Positions 26,018 through 35,046 are shown, numbered from the stretch's first letter. The stretch: DNA of 64,000 nt from Rugosibacter aromaticivorans (GCF_000934545.1 NZ_CP010554.1:1426001-1490000); one strand, 5' to 3'. The notes: generated from the sequence alone by a model not told the origin. Translations and numbers: made by a program.

Positions 26018-26749
26018 ATGAGCCAATCGCCCGTATGCTCCCGTTGCGGCACAGCGCTCGGTGACCGGCTCTTCGTCCGGCAGGGCGAGGCGTGTTGTTG
26101 CGAGAGCTGCTTTCTCGACAGTCGATTGCCATCCGGGCGAATGCGGGCTGACGATATTTATATCGGTTTCGTCGAGGCGCTGACGGAAACGCTGGACCTC
26201 CGCGAACACGAAACGGGTCTGCATTCGAAGCGGGTCGCCTGTCATACCCAGGTGCTGGCGCGCCGCTTTATCGACGAGTCGGAACGACTGCGCCAGATCA
26301 CCTGGGGTGCGCTGCTCCATGACATCGGGAAAATCGGGATTCCCGATCACATCTTGCTTAAACAGGCGGCGCTAACCGGCGACGAGTGGCGGGTAATGCA
26401 GACGCACACGGACATGGGCTACCGTATCGTCGGTCACTTGCCAGGAATGGCCGAAGCTGCTGATCTCGTTCGCTGCCATGAGGAACGCTTCGATGGCACG
26501 GGCTATCCATGTGGGCTGCGAGGGGCGTCCATTCCGCTGGGCGCGCGCCTGTTCGCCGTGATCGATACCCTGGACGCCATGACATCGGATCGTCCGTATC
26601 GTCAGGGAGTGTCCTTTGACGTGGCCAAGCAGGAGATCGTGCGGCTGGCGAATGTGCAATTCGATCCGTTGGCTGTTGAAGCTTTTCTCGCCGAGGAGGC
26701 TATTCTGCGTGAAATGGTGGCGCTGAAATGCGGCCCGAAAGAGCGATGA
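26018..26749 (+). CDS. HD-GYP domain protein with N-terminal zinc-ribbon-like segment
   Basis: A 243-aa protein. Residues 4-33 hold two CxxC-like pairs (CSRCGTALGDRLF, CCCESCFLD), suggesting a small metal-binding ribbon. From about residue 50 there is an HD-GYP-type domain: HETGLHSKRVACHT, LLHDIGKIGIPDHILLK, MQTHTDMGYRIVG, CHEERFDGTGYPCGLRG, DTLDAMTSDRPYR. HDIGK and DGTGYP are the signature of c-di-GMP phosphodiesterases. There is no receiver or membrane domain. Its place in a copper cluster suggests a metal- or stress-linked signalling role (inference). Confidence 0.85.
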   Translation: MSQSPVCSRCGTALGDRLFVRQGEACCCESCFLDSRLPSGRMRADDIYIGFVEALTETLDLREHETGLHSKRVACHTQVLARRFIDESERLRQITWGALLHDIGKIGIPDHILLKQAALTGDEWRVMQTHTDMGYRIVGHLPGMAEAADLVRCHEERFDGTGYPCGLRGASIPLGARLFAVIDTLDAMTSDRPYRQGVSFDVAKQEIVRLANVQFDPLAVEAFLAEEAILREMVALKCGPKER

Positions 26750-26761
26750 AGCAAAGGAGAC

Positions 26762-27007
26762 ATGGCAATGGAGAACCATAAGCATGAGATTGAGATCAAG
26801 CCAATGGAACGGCGGCCGAAAATTGCCTGGATCGTCTTCGCCGCGATCGCCGCTTTCTACCTGTGGACTGAACATCGCGCCCATTTGCTGGGTGTCCTGC
26901 CCTTTCTGCTGTTGCTGGCTTGCCCGCTGATGCATCTGTTCATGCATGGTGGCCACGGGCGCGGTGAAGGAGATCAGGGGCATCAGGATAAGGGAGGCAA
27001 TAAGTGA
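26762..27007 (+). CDS. DUF2933-like small membrane protein
   Basis: An 81-aa protein with a charged N-terminus, a first helix (IAWIVFAAIAAFYLW), a second hydrophobic helix (LLGVLPFLLLLACPLMHLF), and a His/Gly-rich tail (MHGGHGRGEGDQGHQDKGG). DUF2933 proteins of this shape often lie next to copper ATPases and multicopper oxidases. The His tail and the CPLMH segment could bind metal. It overlaps the next gene by 4 nt. Confidence 0.8.
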   Translation: MAMENHKHEIEIKPMERRPKIAWIVFAAIAAFYLWTEHRAHLLGVLPFLLLLACPLMHLFMHGGHGRGEGDQGHQDKGGNK

Positions 27008-27663
27008 GCGAGAGCATCCCCGCCTATGGACTCTGGTCCCTGGTACTGCTCAATTCGGCAGTCTTCATCATCTTCGCCTTCAGCTTCTACAAGCCGAAGA
27101 GTTCTCGCGACTGGCGCAGCTTCGGCATGTATTCGGCCTTCATCGTCGCCTTGTTCACCGAGATGTATGGTTTCCCGCTGACCCTTTATCTGTTGTCGGG
27201 CTGGCTGGCGCAGCATTTCCCCGGCGTCGACTTTCTCTCCCACGATGCTGGTCATCTGCTGGAAGTGATGTTCGGCTGGCGCGCCAATCCGCACTTTGGC
27301 CCCTTCCACCTGCTCAGCACCGCGTTCATCTTTGGCGGCTTCTGGCTCTTGGCCTCGGCCTGGAACGTGCTCTATCACGTCCAGCGCGAGCATCGCCTGG
27401 CGACCACCGGGCCGTATGCACGTATCCGTCATCCCCAGTACGTCGCTTTCGTCCTCATCATGTTCGGCTTCCTGTTGCAGTGGCCAACACTCGTCACTCT
27501 CGTCATGTTTCCGATTATGGTCGCCGTTTATGCGCATTTGGCCCGGCGCGAGGAGCAGGCGGTGATCGATGAATTCGGCGATACTTACCGGAACTACCGG
27601 ATGAAAACCCCGGCCTTTATTCCCCGCTACAACGCCACATCTGACCAAGGAAAGCCATCATGA
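27004..27663 (+). CDS. Isoprenylcysteine carboxyl methyltransferase family protein
   Basis: A 219-aa membrane protein with about five helices. The C-terminal family block is [20 protein letters not shown] followed by [19 protein letters not shown], the SAM-binding part of ICMT/PEMT-like enzymes. The start is GTG at 27004 (GTGAGCGAGAGC), overlapping DUF2933 by 4 nt. The stop overlaps the ATPase start by 4 nt. Bacterial members are common in metal-resistance islands, but the methylated substrate is unknown. Confidence 0.85.
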   Translation: MSESIPAYGLWSLVLLNSAVFIIFAFSFYKPKSSRDWRSFGMYSAFIVALFTEMYGFPLTLYLLSGWLAQHFPGVDFLSHDAGHLLEVMFGWRANPHFGPFHLLSTAFIFGGFWLLASAWNVLYHVQREHRLATTGPYARIRHPQYVAFVLIMFGFLLQWPTLVTLVMFPIMVAVYAHLARREEQAVIDEFGDTYRNYRMKTPAFIPRYNATSDQGKPS

Positions 27664-29999
27664 ATCATGTACATCAGCCAACCCATCAGCATGAGCCTGA
27701 AGATCACCCGGCTGCCGCCGGGGAAAACAAGGACCCGGTGTGCGGCATGACTGTATCGCCGGACGCAACGATTGCTTCCGATTATCAGGGCAGACGCTAT
27801 CTCTTTTGTGGCACCAAGTGCAAAACCAAATTTGATCTGGCACCGCAACATTATTTGCAAAAAGCGTTGCAACCGGCAGAATCTGAAGTAGCCATCGAAG
27901 GCGCGATCTACACCTGCCCCATGCACCCGGAAATCCGTCAGCCGATGCCTGGCACCTGCCCTAAATGCGGTATGGCATTGGAACCGGAGATGCCTACGCT
28001 AGACGATGAAGAGAATCCTGAACTGACCGACTTCCGCCATCGGTTTTGGTGGACGCTGCCGCTGACCATCGTCGTAACAACCCTTGCCATGGCCGGGCAT
28101 AGTCTGCCATTGCTGACACCGCAAAACCAGAGCTGGGTCGAGTTGATCCTGTCGTCGCCCATCATTCTCTGGGCGGGCTGGCCGTTTTTCGTGCGTGGTG
28201 TGCAATCGGTCATCACGAGCAATCCGAACATGTGGACGCTGATCGGTTCGGGCACCGCCGCTGCCTATTTTTACAGCGTGGCAGCCACGGTGGCACCGGA
28301 TATTTTTCCCGCATCCTTTGTTTCCCATGGCCGGGTTGGCGTGTATTTCGAGGCGGCTGCGGTGATTATTTCCTTGACGCTGCTCGGCCAGATATTCGAG
28401 CTGAAGGCGCGCTCGCAGACTTCGGCGGCAATCAAATCTCTGCTCGGCCTGGCACCCAAGACCGCGCGACGCATTGGCGATGACGGTAGCGAGGAGGATA
28501 TCCCGCTAACCCATGTGCATATCGGCGACCGGCTGCGGGTGCGGCCCGGCGAGAAGGTGCCGGTGGATGGCATGGTCGAGGAAGGCGAAAGCGCGGTGGA
28601 TGAGTCCATGCTCACCGGAGAGCCGATTCCCGTCTCCAAGCAGCCGGGTGACAAGCTGATCGGGGCAACGATCAACGCCAATGGCAGCCTGATCATGCGC
28701 GCCGAAAAAGTCGGCTCTGCCACCACGCTGGCGCAAATTGTGCAGATGGTCGCACAGGCGCAGCGCTCGCGGGCGCCCATGCAGCGGCTGGCTGATGTGG
28801 TGGCGGGCTATTTCGTGGTAGTGGTCATGATGATCGCGGTGCTCACTTTCTTCGGCTGGGGTTTCTTCGGCCCCGAGCCGAGCTGGGTATATGGCCTGAT
28901 CAACGCGGTCTCGGTACTGATCATTGCCTGCCCCTGCGCGCTTGGTCTGGCAACGCCGATGTCCATCATGGTGGCGACCGGCAAGGCAGCCACGGCTGGC
29001 GTGCTGTTCCGCGATGCTGCGGCGATTGAACAATTGCGCATTATCGACACGCTAATCGTGGACAAGACCGGCACGCTGACCGCCGGCAAGCCGGCTTTTC
29101 ACCGGGCTATAGCCGCCACAGGTTGGAGCGCAGACGAAGTACTGCGCATGGCCGCCAGCATCGACCAAGGCAGCGAACATCCGCTGGCCCACGCCATTGT
29201 CAGTGAGGCGCTGCGGCGGCAACTGGTGCTGAATAAACCCGAGGGCTTTGAATCCAGCTCCGGCATCGGTGTGCGCGGCCAGATTGCAGGCAAGACGGTG
29301 ATCCTTGGCAACACCGCACTAATGGAAGATGAAAAAGTTGCTGTGACAGACCTCGCAGAAGCGGCTGAAACCCTGCGCACAGAAGGCGCCAGCGTGATGT
29401 ATCTGGCGGTGGACGGGCATCTGGCTGGTCTGGTGGCTGTGGCCGACCCCATCAAGGAGTCAACACCGGAAGCACTGGCGGGACTCAAGGCTGCCGGCAT
29501 TCGCGTCATCATGGCGACGGGCGACGGCTTGACTACGGCGCGTGCGGTGGCTTCCCGTCTTGGCCTCGACGAAGTGCATGGCGAGGTCAAACCGCGCGAC
29601 AAGGTGGACCTGGTAGCACGTCTGCAGCGCGAAGGGCGCAAAGTTGCCATGGCGGGCGATGGCATCAATGATGCGCCAGCGCTGGCGCGTGCCGATGTCG
29701 GCATCGCCATGGGCACCGGCACCGATGTGGCCATGAACAGCGCCCAGGTGACGCTGGTCAAAGGCGATCTGCGCGGCATCCTGCGGGCGCGGGCACTCTC
29801 CCTCGCCGCCGTGGGCAACATGCGCCAGAACCTGGCCTTTGCCTTTCTCTACAACGCACTGGGCATTCCGCTGGCTGCCGGGGTGCTCTATCCCTTCACC
29901 GGTTTGCTGCTCTCGCCGCTGATCGCGGCCGTCGCGATGAGCTTCAGTTCAGTATCGGTCATTTCGAATGCGCTGCGTTTGCGTCGGGTGAGAGTATGA
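27660..29999 (+). CDS. copA: Copper-translocating P-type ATPase with YHS and metal-binding N-terminal domains
   Basis: A 779-aa protein. The N-terminus is His-rich, then comes a YHS domain ([23 protein letters not shown]) near residues 25-70. Next is a zinc-finger-like heavy-metal domain ([22 protein letters not shown]) near 85-115. The core has actuator TGEPIPV, transmembrane metal site [10 protein letters not shown], phosphorylation site DKTGTLTAG, nucleotide site SEHPLAHAI and hinge [10 protein letters not shown]. It exports Cu(I) (or Ag) from the cytoplasm. There is no classic GMTCxxC HMA domain. It is the last gene of the coupled series. CPC rather than other triplets supports Cu over Zn/Cd. 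Confidence 0.94.
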   Translation: MNHVHQPTHQHEPEDHPAAAGENKDPVCGMTVSPDATIASDYQGRRYLFCGTKCKTKFDLAPQHYLQKALQPAESEVAIEGAIYTCPMHPEIRQPMPGTCPKCGMALEPEMPTLDDEENPELTDFRHRFWWTLPLTIVVTTLAMAGHSLPLLTPQNQSWVELILSSPIILWAGWPFFVRGVQSVITSNPNMWTLIGSGTAAAYFYSVAATVAPDIFPASFVSHGRVGVYFEAAAVIISLTLLGQIFELKARSQTSAAIKSLLGLAPKTARRIGDDGSEEDIPLTHVHIGDRLRVRPGEKVPVDGMVEEGESAVDESMLTGEPIPVSKQPGDKLIGATINANGSLIMRAEKVGSATTLAQIVQMVAQAQRSRAPMQRLADVVAGYFVVVVMMIAVLTFFGWGFFGPEPSWVYGLINAVSVLIIACPCALGLATPMSIMVATGKAATAGVLFRDAAAIEQLRIIDTLIVDKTGTLTAGKPAFHRAIAATGWSADEVLRMAASIDQGSEHPLAHAIVSEALRRQLVLNKPEGFESSSGIGVRGQIAGKTVILGNTALMEDEKVAVTDLAEAAETLRTEGASVMYLAVDGHLAGLVAVADPIKESTPEALAGLKAAGIRVIMATGDGLTTARAVASRLGLDEVHGEVKPRDKVDLVARLQREGRKVAMAGDGINDAPALARADVGIAMGTGTDVAMNSAQVTLVKGDLRGILRARALSLAAVGNMRQNLAFAFLYNALGIPLAAGVLYPFTGLLLSPLIAAVAMSFSSVSVISNALRLRRVRV

Positions 30000-30074
30000 A
30001 CGCTTTGTTGGCTGAGTGCTGACCATCCGCTCCCGGCGATTAAGAAGAAGACGTCCAGATCGGGTCACTGACCA

Positions 30075-30116
30075 TTGCCTTTTCTTTCAATCCTTACTAT
30101 ACTTTCATTGGTAAGG
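30075..30116 (+). promoter_or_regulatory. Promoter and operator of the AbrB/PIN toxin-antitoxin pair
   Basis: TTGCCT (30075) and TATACT (30098) are separated by 17 bp. CCTTAC (30092-30097) and GTAAGG (30111-30116) form an inverted repeat that straddles the -10, well placed for autorepression by the antitoxin. AAGGAG precedes the ATG at 30133. Confidence 0.55.
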
Positions 30117-30132
30117 AAAAAAGGAGTTTGCA

Positions 30133-30351
30133 ATGCCAACAGATGCCACACTCACCAGCAAGGGCCAAACGACAATACCCAAAGAAATACGGGATAGTCT
30201 TGGCATGAAGCCAGGGGATCGGATGACCTTTACGTTAATGCCGGATGCCACCGTAGTTATGCGGGTGAAGAGCAAGAGTGTCACCGAGCTTGCGGGCATG
30301 CTGCACAAGAAGGGCCGCAAGCCCGTTTCTATTGATCAGTTGTCGTTCTGA
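30133..30351 (+). CDS. vapB: AbrB/MazE-type antitoxin (VapB family)
   Basis: A 72-aa protein. The N-terminal swapped-hairpin motif is LTSKGQTTIPKEIRDSLGMK followed by PGDRMTFTLMPDATVV, typical of AbrB-fold antitoxins. The C-terminal tail (LAGMLHKKGRKPVSIDQLSF) is the part that would bind the PIN toxin. The last base of its stop codon is the first base of the toxin ATG, so translation is coupled. Confidence 0.92.
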   Translation: MPTDATLTSKGQTTIPKEIRDSLGMKPGDRMTFTLMPDATVVMRVKSKSVTELAGMLHKKGRKPVSIDQLSF

Positions 30352-30746
30352 TGCTCGGAATCGACACCCATGTTCTCCTTCGTTTTCTGGTTCGAGACGA
30401 CGATGCTCAGTTTGAGAAGGCACGCAAGCTGATCAAGCGTGAAGTTGCCGCAGGGCGTCGCGTTTTCGTGAGCCAGTTGGTTCTCCTGGAAAGCGAATGG
30501 GTGCTGCGCAGCCGATATGGTTTGCCGAAGAATCAGATCATAGAAGTCATTTCGGGCTTGCTGGATGCGACTGATGTCCAGTTTGAGGATGAGCCTGCAA
30601 TAGAGGGAGCCATTTTTGTTTGGAGGGACAGTGCTGCCGATTTTGCCGATTGCCTTATCGGTGCTCAGAACCGGAGACTGGGATGTCGGGCGACGGCGAC
30701 CTTTGACGTGAAGGCATCCCAGTTGCCGGGCTTCATCGCTGCCTGA
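30351..30746 (+). CDS. vapC: PIN-domain ribonuclease toxin (VapC family)
   Basis: A 131-aa PIN domain. The four acidic residues of the active site are visible: Asp in LGIDTHVLLRFLVRDD, Glu in LLESEWVLRSRYG, Asp in AADFADCLIGAQN, and Asp in TATFDVKASQ. These toxins cleave tRNA or rRNA in a Mg2+-dependent way. All catalytic residues are kept, so the pair looks functional. It marks the downstream end of the plus-strand genes in the insertion. Confidence 0.92.
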   Translation: MLGIDTHVLLRFLVRDDDAQFEKARKLIKREVAAGRRVFVSQLVLLESEWVLRSRYGLPKNQIIEVISGLLDATDVQFEDEPAIEGAIFVWRDSAADFADCLIGAQNRRLGCRATATFDVKASQLPGFIAA

Positions 30747-30807
30747 CAATCAGGGGGCAAGCCGCACGATTGGCTCCACATAGTGGTTGCTGGCAAGGCA
30801 AATGAAG

Positions 30808-31026
30808 TCAACCGTCGATATTCAGCCGGTCATGTTCAGCACGCACGGCTGGATTCTTCACCATCTTGGCGACCATTTTTGCGTGCGACATGATTTCGTT
30901 TTTCGGCAATCCTGCGTTCATTGACTGGTGTCTTCTGCGACTGTTTAACGCAGGTAGCAATGCAACATGACGATCTGGCGACCGACTAGCGTGCAATAGA
31001 ACACGCGGGCAATACGCCTGAGGCAA
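30808..31026 (-). pseudogene. Broken HigB-HigA type toxin-antitoxin relic
   Basis: Just after the lnt stop the minus strand reads RRIARVFYCTLVGRQIVMLH, then a TAA at 30945. Skipping one T gives KQSQKTPVNERRIAEKRNHV in the next frame, which is the C-terminal half of a HigB/Gp49-like toxin. The start of the antitoxin follows at 30891 (MSHAKMVAKMVKNPAVRAEH), but it stops after 27 residues. So the toxin lacks its N-terminus and has a frameshift, and the antitoxin lacks its helix-turn-helix. Confidence 0.65.
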
Positions 31027-32607
31027 TCAACCGGTGGATGATACGGCGTGGCGGCGATTTGCCCTCCGTACGGCGGGCAGGCAGGCAAGCGCAGCCAGCA
31101 CAAGGGCGAGCAGATTGCCCCAGCGCGCATAAGGCGTCAGGCCACTGTAACCCTGTGCGGTCACCATCAGCGCGGCGGTGGTGAAAGGCGGCAGCACAGC
31201 AGTTACGATGCCGTTGGGCGCAATCATCGCCGTCATGCCGGTGTTGGTGGCGCGCAGCATGGTGCGGCCGGTCTCTAAAGCGCGCATCTGGGCGATTTGC
31301 AGGTGTTGCGGTTGCGCCAGGGAATCGCCAAACCAGGCGGTGTTGGAGAGATTGACCAGCAGCGTGGCGTGAGGCAAAGCGTTGAGTAGTTCTTCACCAA
31401 AGAGATCTTCGTAACAGATATTGGGCGCGATATGTTGCTCGCCCAGAACCAGGGAGGGTTGCTGTGGCGACCCGGCGGTAAAGCTGGACATGGGGATTTT
31501 TGCGAGCTGAAAAAACCAGGAAAATCCTGGTGGCGCATATTCGCCAAAGGGCACCAGATGCCGCTTGGCGTAGGCGCTGGCTTGTCTGGAGGCGCCCAGC
31601 GACGGGTTCAAAGATTCAAAAAAAGTCGGCGCTAGCAACACGGCGCCATTGGCATAACCGCCGTCTTTTGTGGCGATGGGCGCGCCGATCAAAGCTGCGC
31701 CGTGGCGCGTAAAGCCTTGTAGCACATCACGCGGCACTTCGTTAAACATCAGGGGCAGGGCGGTTTCGGGCAACACGGTGAGCGCGGCGGGATGTTGTTG
31801 CGCGAGTCGTGTGTAAGTGTCGATGGAGAGCATCAAGCGATTCGGGTCCCACTTCAAACTTTGCGGCACATTGCCTTGCAACAGCGCAACGGTGAGTGGC
31901 GCACCCACTGGATGCGTCCAGTCCATCTGCCGCAATAAGGCGCCGCTGGCGAAAAGTAGGGCGATGGCCAACCATGCCAGCAGCGGCTTGCCGCGTGTTG
32001 CGATGAGCACTGCGCTCAGGCTGCCGATCAGGGCAACGATAAAGCCAACACCATACACACCGAGCACCGCGCCCCAGCCAGCCAGCGGGCTGGACGGACT
32101 TTGCGCATAGCCGACAGCGAGCCAGGGAAAGCCGGTGAACACCGTGCCGCGCAGCCATTCGGTGAGCGTCCATAGGCCAGCAAAAAGGAGCGCGCAGCGC
32201 CAGGGCGCGGTGCGCTGTTGCCAGCGTGCAAAAAGCCCACCGGCAAGGGCAGGGAAGAGGGCGAGCGTTAAGCAGAACAGCAGGGTAGCCAGAGCAGCCA
32301 GTGGGGCAGCCATACCACCAAACTCGCTCAAGCTGACATATACCCAGGACACGCCGGTGAGAAAGCAACCCAATCCCCAGCTCAAACCTAGCAGTGCGGC
32401 TTGCCGTGGCGAAGCGGTGCGCTGCCACAGCATGAATAATCCCATTAGAGAAAAAGTCGGCGCTGGCCAGACGCCGAAGGGCGCAAAGCCTGTGGTGCAT
32501 AGCGCACCTAGAAAGAAGGCCAGAAAGGGGATTGTCAAGCCCTTGGCCAGCAAGGTGGAAACGCGCGAGGCAACGGGGTCAGTCTGCAACGCGTTGCGGC
32601 CTTTCAT
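31027..32607 (-). CDS. lnt: Apolipoprotein N-acyltransferase
   Basis: A 526-aa protein with several N-terminal membrane helices, then a nitrilase-like domain. The catalytic Glu is in VLPETALPLM, the Lys lies in the AKRHLVPFGEYAPPG region, and the Cys is in NICYEDLFGEE. It adds the third acyl chain to lipoproteins at the inner membrane. It overlaps corC by 4 nt. Two diverged copies of the 25-bp repeat lie in it, both read antisense as APTF (PAPTFSLMG near residue 50, LAPTFFESL near residue 325). Confidence 0.95.
   Translation of the reverse strand: MKGRNALQTDPVASRVSTLLAKGLTIPFLAFFLGALCTTGFAPFGVWPAPTFSLMGLFMLWQRTASPRQAALLGLSWGLGCFLTGVSWVYVSLSEFGGMAAPLAALATLLFCLTLALFPALAGGLFARWQQRTAPWRCALLFAGLWTLTEWLRGTVFTGFPWLAVGYAQSPSSPLAGWGAVLGVYGVGFIVALIGSLSAVLIATRGKPLLAWLAIALLFASGALLRQMDWTHPVGAPLTVALLQGNVPQSLKWDPNRLMLSIDTYTRLAQQHPAALTVLPETALPLMFNEVPRDVLQGFTRHGAALIGAPIATKDGGYANGAVLLAPTFFESLNPSLGASRQASAYAKRHLVPFGEYAPPGFSWFFQLAKIPMSSFTAGSPQQPSLVLGEQHIAPNICYEDLFGEELLNALPHATLLVNLSNTAWFGDSLAQPQHLQIAQMRALETGRTMLRATNTGMTAMIAPNGIVTAVLPPFTTAALMVTAQGYSGLTPYARWGNLLALVLAALACLPAVRRANRRHAVSSTG
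31621..31645 (+). repeat. Dispersed 25-bp repeat, copy 6 (diverged)
   Basis: Four mismatches, all in the GGTGAT part (CTAGCAACAC form). It lies in lnt, read antisense as LAPTF. Confidence 0.65.
32452..32476 (+). repeat. Dispersed 25-bp repeat, copy 7 (diverged)
   Basis: Four mismatches, with the first 15 positions perfect. It lies in the N-terminal part of lnt, read antisense as PAPTF. Confidence 0.6.
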
Positions 32608-33449
32608 TCTTCGGTAACAGTGAGCGGCAAGCCTTTTTGCGGATCGACCAGCAGGGTATGAACACGGCGGCTATCGGCACGCAGAATTTGAAAGCGCAAG
32701 CCTTCGATGTCGATGACTTCATTGCGTTTGGGTAGCCGTCCGAGATGATGGATGACCAGGCCGCCGACGGTATCGAAATGTTCGTCAGCATAGTGCGTGC
32801 CAAAAGCGGCGTTGAAATCCGCGATTTCGGTAATGGCTTTGACACGGTAGCTGCCGCTGTTGTCGAGCACGATGGTGCCTTCGGTTTCATCGAAATCGTA
32901 TTCGTCTTCAATGTCGCCCACGATCTGCTCGAGTACATCTTCAATAGTCACAATACCTGCCACGCCGCCATATTCATCAACCACGACCGCCATGTGGTTG
33001 CGCGAAGCGCGAAATTCGCGCAGCAGCACATTCAGGCGTTTTGATTCGGGGATAAAAATTGCGGGCCGCAGGCTGCCGCGCAGATCAAACTCTTTATCGG
33101 AAAAGTGATGCAGCAGATCTTTGGCCAGCAAAATACCGATCACATCGTCTTTGCCTTCGCTGATGACGGGAAAGCGGGAATGGGCGGTTTTTACCACCAG
33201 CTCGATGATCTTTTCAGGTGGGTCGTTGATTTCAACCACATCCATTTGCGCACGCGGTACCATGACGTCACGCACTGGCATATCGGCGACGGAGAGAGCG
33301 CCTTCGATGATGGAGAGCGCATCGGCATCCATTAGATGACGTTCGAAGGCGTTATGCAGCAAATGCAGGAGTTGTTCGCGGTCTTCAGGTTCGCGCATCA
33401 AGAGCGAAGAAAGACGTTCAATAAAGCTCGGTCGACTGGAAGGGTCCAT
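32604..33449 (-). CDS. corC: CorC/HlyC family CBS-domain protein
   Basis: A 281-aa protein. After an N-terminal helical part come two CBS domains (VRDVMVPRAQMDVVEINDPP, FIPESKRLNVLLREFRASRN) with VVDEYGGVAGIVTIEDVLEQ between them. The C-terminal CorC_HlyC domain follows (VGGLVIHHLGRLPKRNEVID). It has no DUF21 membrane domain, as in the short CorC of proteobacteria, which is linked to Mg/Co resistance. It lies between ybeY (2-bp gap) and lnt (4-nt overlap), the standard order. Confidence 0.94.
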   Translation of the reverse strand: MDPSSRPSFIERLSSLLMREPEDREQLLHLLHNAFERHLMDADALSIIEGALSVADMPVRDVMVPRAQMDVVEINDPPEKIIELVVKTAHSRFPVISEGKDDVIGILLAKDLLHHFSDKEFDLRGSLRPAIFIPESKRLNVLLREFRASRNHMAVVVDEYGGVAGIVTIEDVLEQIVGDIEDEYDFDETEGTIVLDNSGSYRVKAITEIADFNAAFGTHYADEHFDTVGGLVIHHLGRLPKRNEVIDIEGLRFQILRADSRRVHTLLVDPQKGLPLTVTEE

Positions 33450-33451
33450 AG

Positions 33452-33898
33452 TTAACAGTAAGGATCGGGATAGCCCAGGAGGCTTAAAATTTCACGCTCG
33501 CGGGTTTCCATGAGGACTGCATCCGCAGCACTGGTTTCATGATCAAAGCCTTGCAGATGCAGCATACCATGCACGATGAGATGTGCGAAGTGAGCTTCAG
33601 GCTGCTTGCCCTGTTCAGTTGCTTCACTCATCACCACTGAGGAGCAGACGACCAGATCGCCGTTAAGAATTGGCTCATGCTGGTAAGGAAACGACAACAC
33701 ATTGGTGGCGTAATCTTTGCCGCGCCAGTGATGGTTGAGGGCTTGGCCCTCCGCAATATCAACAAAACGAATAGCGACTTCGGCCGGCAAGGTGCAGGCC
33801 GCACGAACCCAGCGCCGCACCTGGGCGCGCGTAGGCGTGCCCTTTTTGCCCCCGGGATATTGCACCGCCAGGTGAAGTTCAGGCAATTGCCGCGTCAT
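33452..33898 (-). CDS. ybeY: Endoribonuclease YbeY (16S rRNA maturation)
   Basis: A 148-aa protein with the zinc-binding motif [16 protein letters not shown] (H-x3-H-x5-H) and the preceding [11 protein letters not shown]. It processes the 16S rRNA 3' end and helps ribosome quality control. It overlaps the ybeZ end by 20 nt and is followed at 2 bp by corC. Confidence 0.95.
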   Translation of the reverse strand: MTRQLPELHLAVQYPGGKKGTPTRAQVRRWVRAACTLPAEVAIRFVDIAEGQALNHHWRGKDYATNVLSFPYQHEPILNGDLVVCSSVVMSEATEQGKQPEAHFAHLIVHGMLHLQGFDHETSAADAVLMETREREILSLLGYPDPYC

Positions 33899-34805
33899 GT
33901 TTCTCGTAAGCCTTCACGATGCGTGCGACTAAAGGGTGGCGCACAACATCTGAAGCATCAAATTCCGTGAACGCCAGGCCGCGTACATCTTTAAGAATGC
34001 GTTGCGCTTCAATTAGGCCGGATTTTTGTCCCCGGAGTAGATCGATTTGCGTTATATCACCCGTGATAACTGCCTTGGCGCCAATGCCTATGCGGGTGAG
34101 GAACATTTTCATTTGCTCTGGTGTGGTGTTCTGCGCCTCGTCAAGGATAATAAACGCATGATTTAACGTGCGCCCACGCATGTAGGCCAAAGGGGCAATT
34201 TCAATGTGCTGGCGCTCTACCAGCCTGCCTACTTTTTCAGCACCCATGAGATCAAAGAGTGCATCGTAGAGCGGCCGCAGGTACGGGTCGATTTTTTGCG
34301 ACAGATCACCCGGTAAAAAACCAAGGCGCTCGCCAGCTTCCACTGCGGGACGAGTCAGGATGATGCGATTTACCTGGTCGCGCTCGAACGCGTCAATGGC
34401 GGATGCAACGGCCAGATAGGTTTTCCCCGTGCCGGCCGGCCCGATACCAAACGTAATATCGTGCGACTGGATATTTTGGAGATAGGCCACCTGATTTTGC
34501 GTGCGGCCATGCAGGTCAGTTTTTTTTGTTAAAAGCCCGGAGTGAGGCAGAACACTGTCACCGGGGTTGTTGGCAATCTCGATCAAGCCGAGTTGTAGTG
34601 TGTCAAGCAAGAGGGGTTCACTTGCCAATTCGTAGAAATGATGCAGCGCTTTTGCTGCAAGTTGCGCCGCTGCCTGGTCCCCGCGGATTTGGCAATGCTG
34701 CCCACGGCGGGCAATGGCGACATTGAAGCTGGCTTCAATCTGGCGGATGTTTTCATCCAGCGGGCCACACAGGTTTTGCAGCATCTGGTTGTTTGGCGGC
34801 TGCAA
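33879..34805 (-). CDS. ybeZ: PhoH-like ATPase YbeZ
   Basis: A 308-aa protein. The P-loop is [20 protein letters not shown], with [37 protein letters not shown] and [16 protein letters not shown] as conserved blocks. An N-terminal KH-like region precedes the P-loop. It partners with YbeY in rRNA handling. It is the first gene of the ybeZ-ybeY-corC-lnt operon. In many relatives miaB lies upstream; here a tRNA-Arg gene does. Confidence 0.94.
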   Translation of the reverse strand: MQPPNNQMLQNLCGPLDENIRQIEASFNVAIARRGQHCQIRGDQAAAQLAAKALHHFYELASEPLLLDTLQLGLIEIANNPGDSVLPHSGLLTKKTDLHGRTQNQVAYLQNIQSHDITFGIGPAGTGKTYLAVASAIDAFERDQVNRIILTRPAVEAGERLGFLPGDLSQKIDPYLRPLYDALFDLMGAEKVGRLVERQHIEIAPLAYMRGRTLNHAFIILDEAQNTTPEQMKMFLTRIGIGAKAVITGDITQIDLLRGQKSGLIEAQRILKDVRGLAFTEFDASDVVRHPLVARIVKAYEKHDAAIA

Positions 34806-34932
34806 AGTAATAGCAAGATGGCGCGGCGGGGTATTCAGAACCTGTACTCTCGCATGATGAGACGCTTTAAGCTACGGTGAGCAATGTAGTTTTGCCCTTG
34901 GTCTGTCGCTAGACTGTCGCTTAGCAAATATC

Positions 34933-34962
34933 GAGAAATGCTGATGTTTATCAGCATTTCTC
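34933..34962 (-). terminator. Perfect 13-bp hairpin downstream of tRNA-Arg(ACG)
   Basis: GAGAAATGCTGAT and its exact complement flank a GTTT loop, 8 bp after the tRNA 3' end. The following T content is modest, so it may be a terminator or a processing hairpin. Confidence 0.6.
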
Positions 34963-34969
34963 ATCTAAT

Positions 34970-35046
34970 TGGTGCGCCCGGAGAGATTCGAACTCCCTAC
35001 CCCTTGGTTCGTAGCCAAGTACTCTATCCAGATGAGCTACGGGCGC
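34970..35046 (-). tRNA. tRNA-Arg (anticodon ACG)
   Basis: A 77-nt cloverleaf with acceptor GCGCCCG/CGGGCGC, discriminator A and encoded CCA. The anticodon loop is CTACGAA in the stem CTTGG/CCAAG. The ACG anticodon is expected to be modified to ICG and read CGU, CGC and CGA. Confidence 0.96.

Larger units (their letters stand above)
25206..31026. other. About 5.8-kb insertion between lnt and glyQ carrying copper and toxin-antitoxin genes
   Basis: The surrounding genes form one minus-strand housekeeping series (ybeZ-ybeY-corC-lnt | glyQ-glyS-gmhB-plsC). The inserted genes run on the plus strand, apart from a broken HigBA relic. They encode copper handling and a VapB/VapC-type pair, and look higher in GC. 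No integrase or clear target duplication was found at the edges, so the mode of arrival is unknown. The absence of any 25-bp repeat inside this stretch also sets it apart. Confidence 0.65.

Noticed and set aside
25467..26132. His-rich minus-strand frame opposite the Met-rich protein
   Set aside because: The His runs are simply the complement of the ATG (Met) runs of the real gene; it has no start context.
28705..28730. AAAAAGTCGGCTCTGCCACC in copA, resembling the 25-bp repeat
   Set aside because: Only the first 10 or so bases match, and the protein text ([12 protein letters not shown]) is the normal sequence of P-type ATPases at this place.
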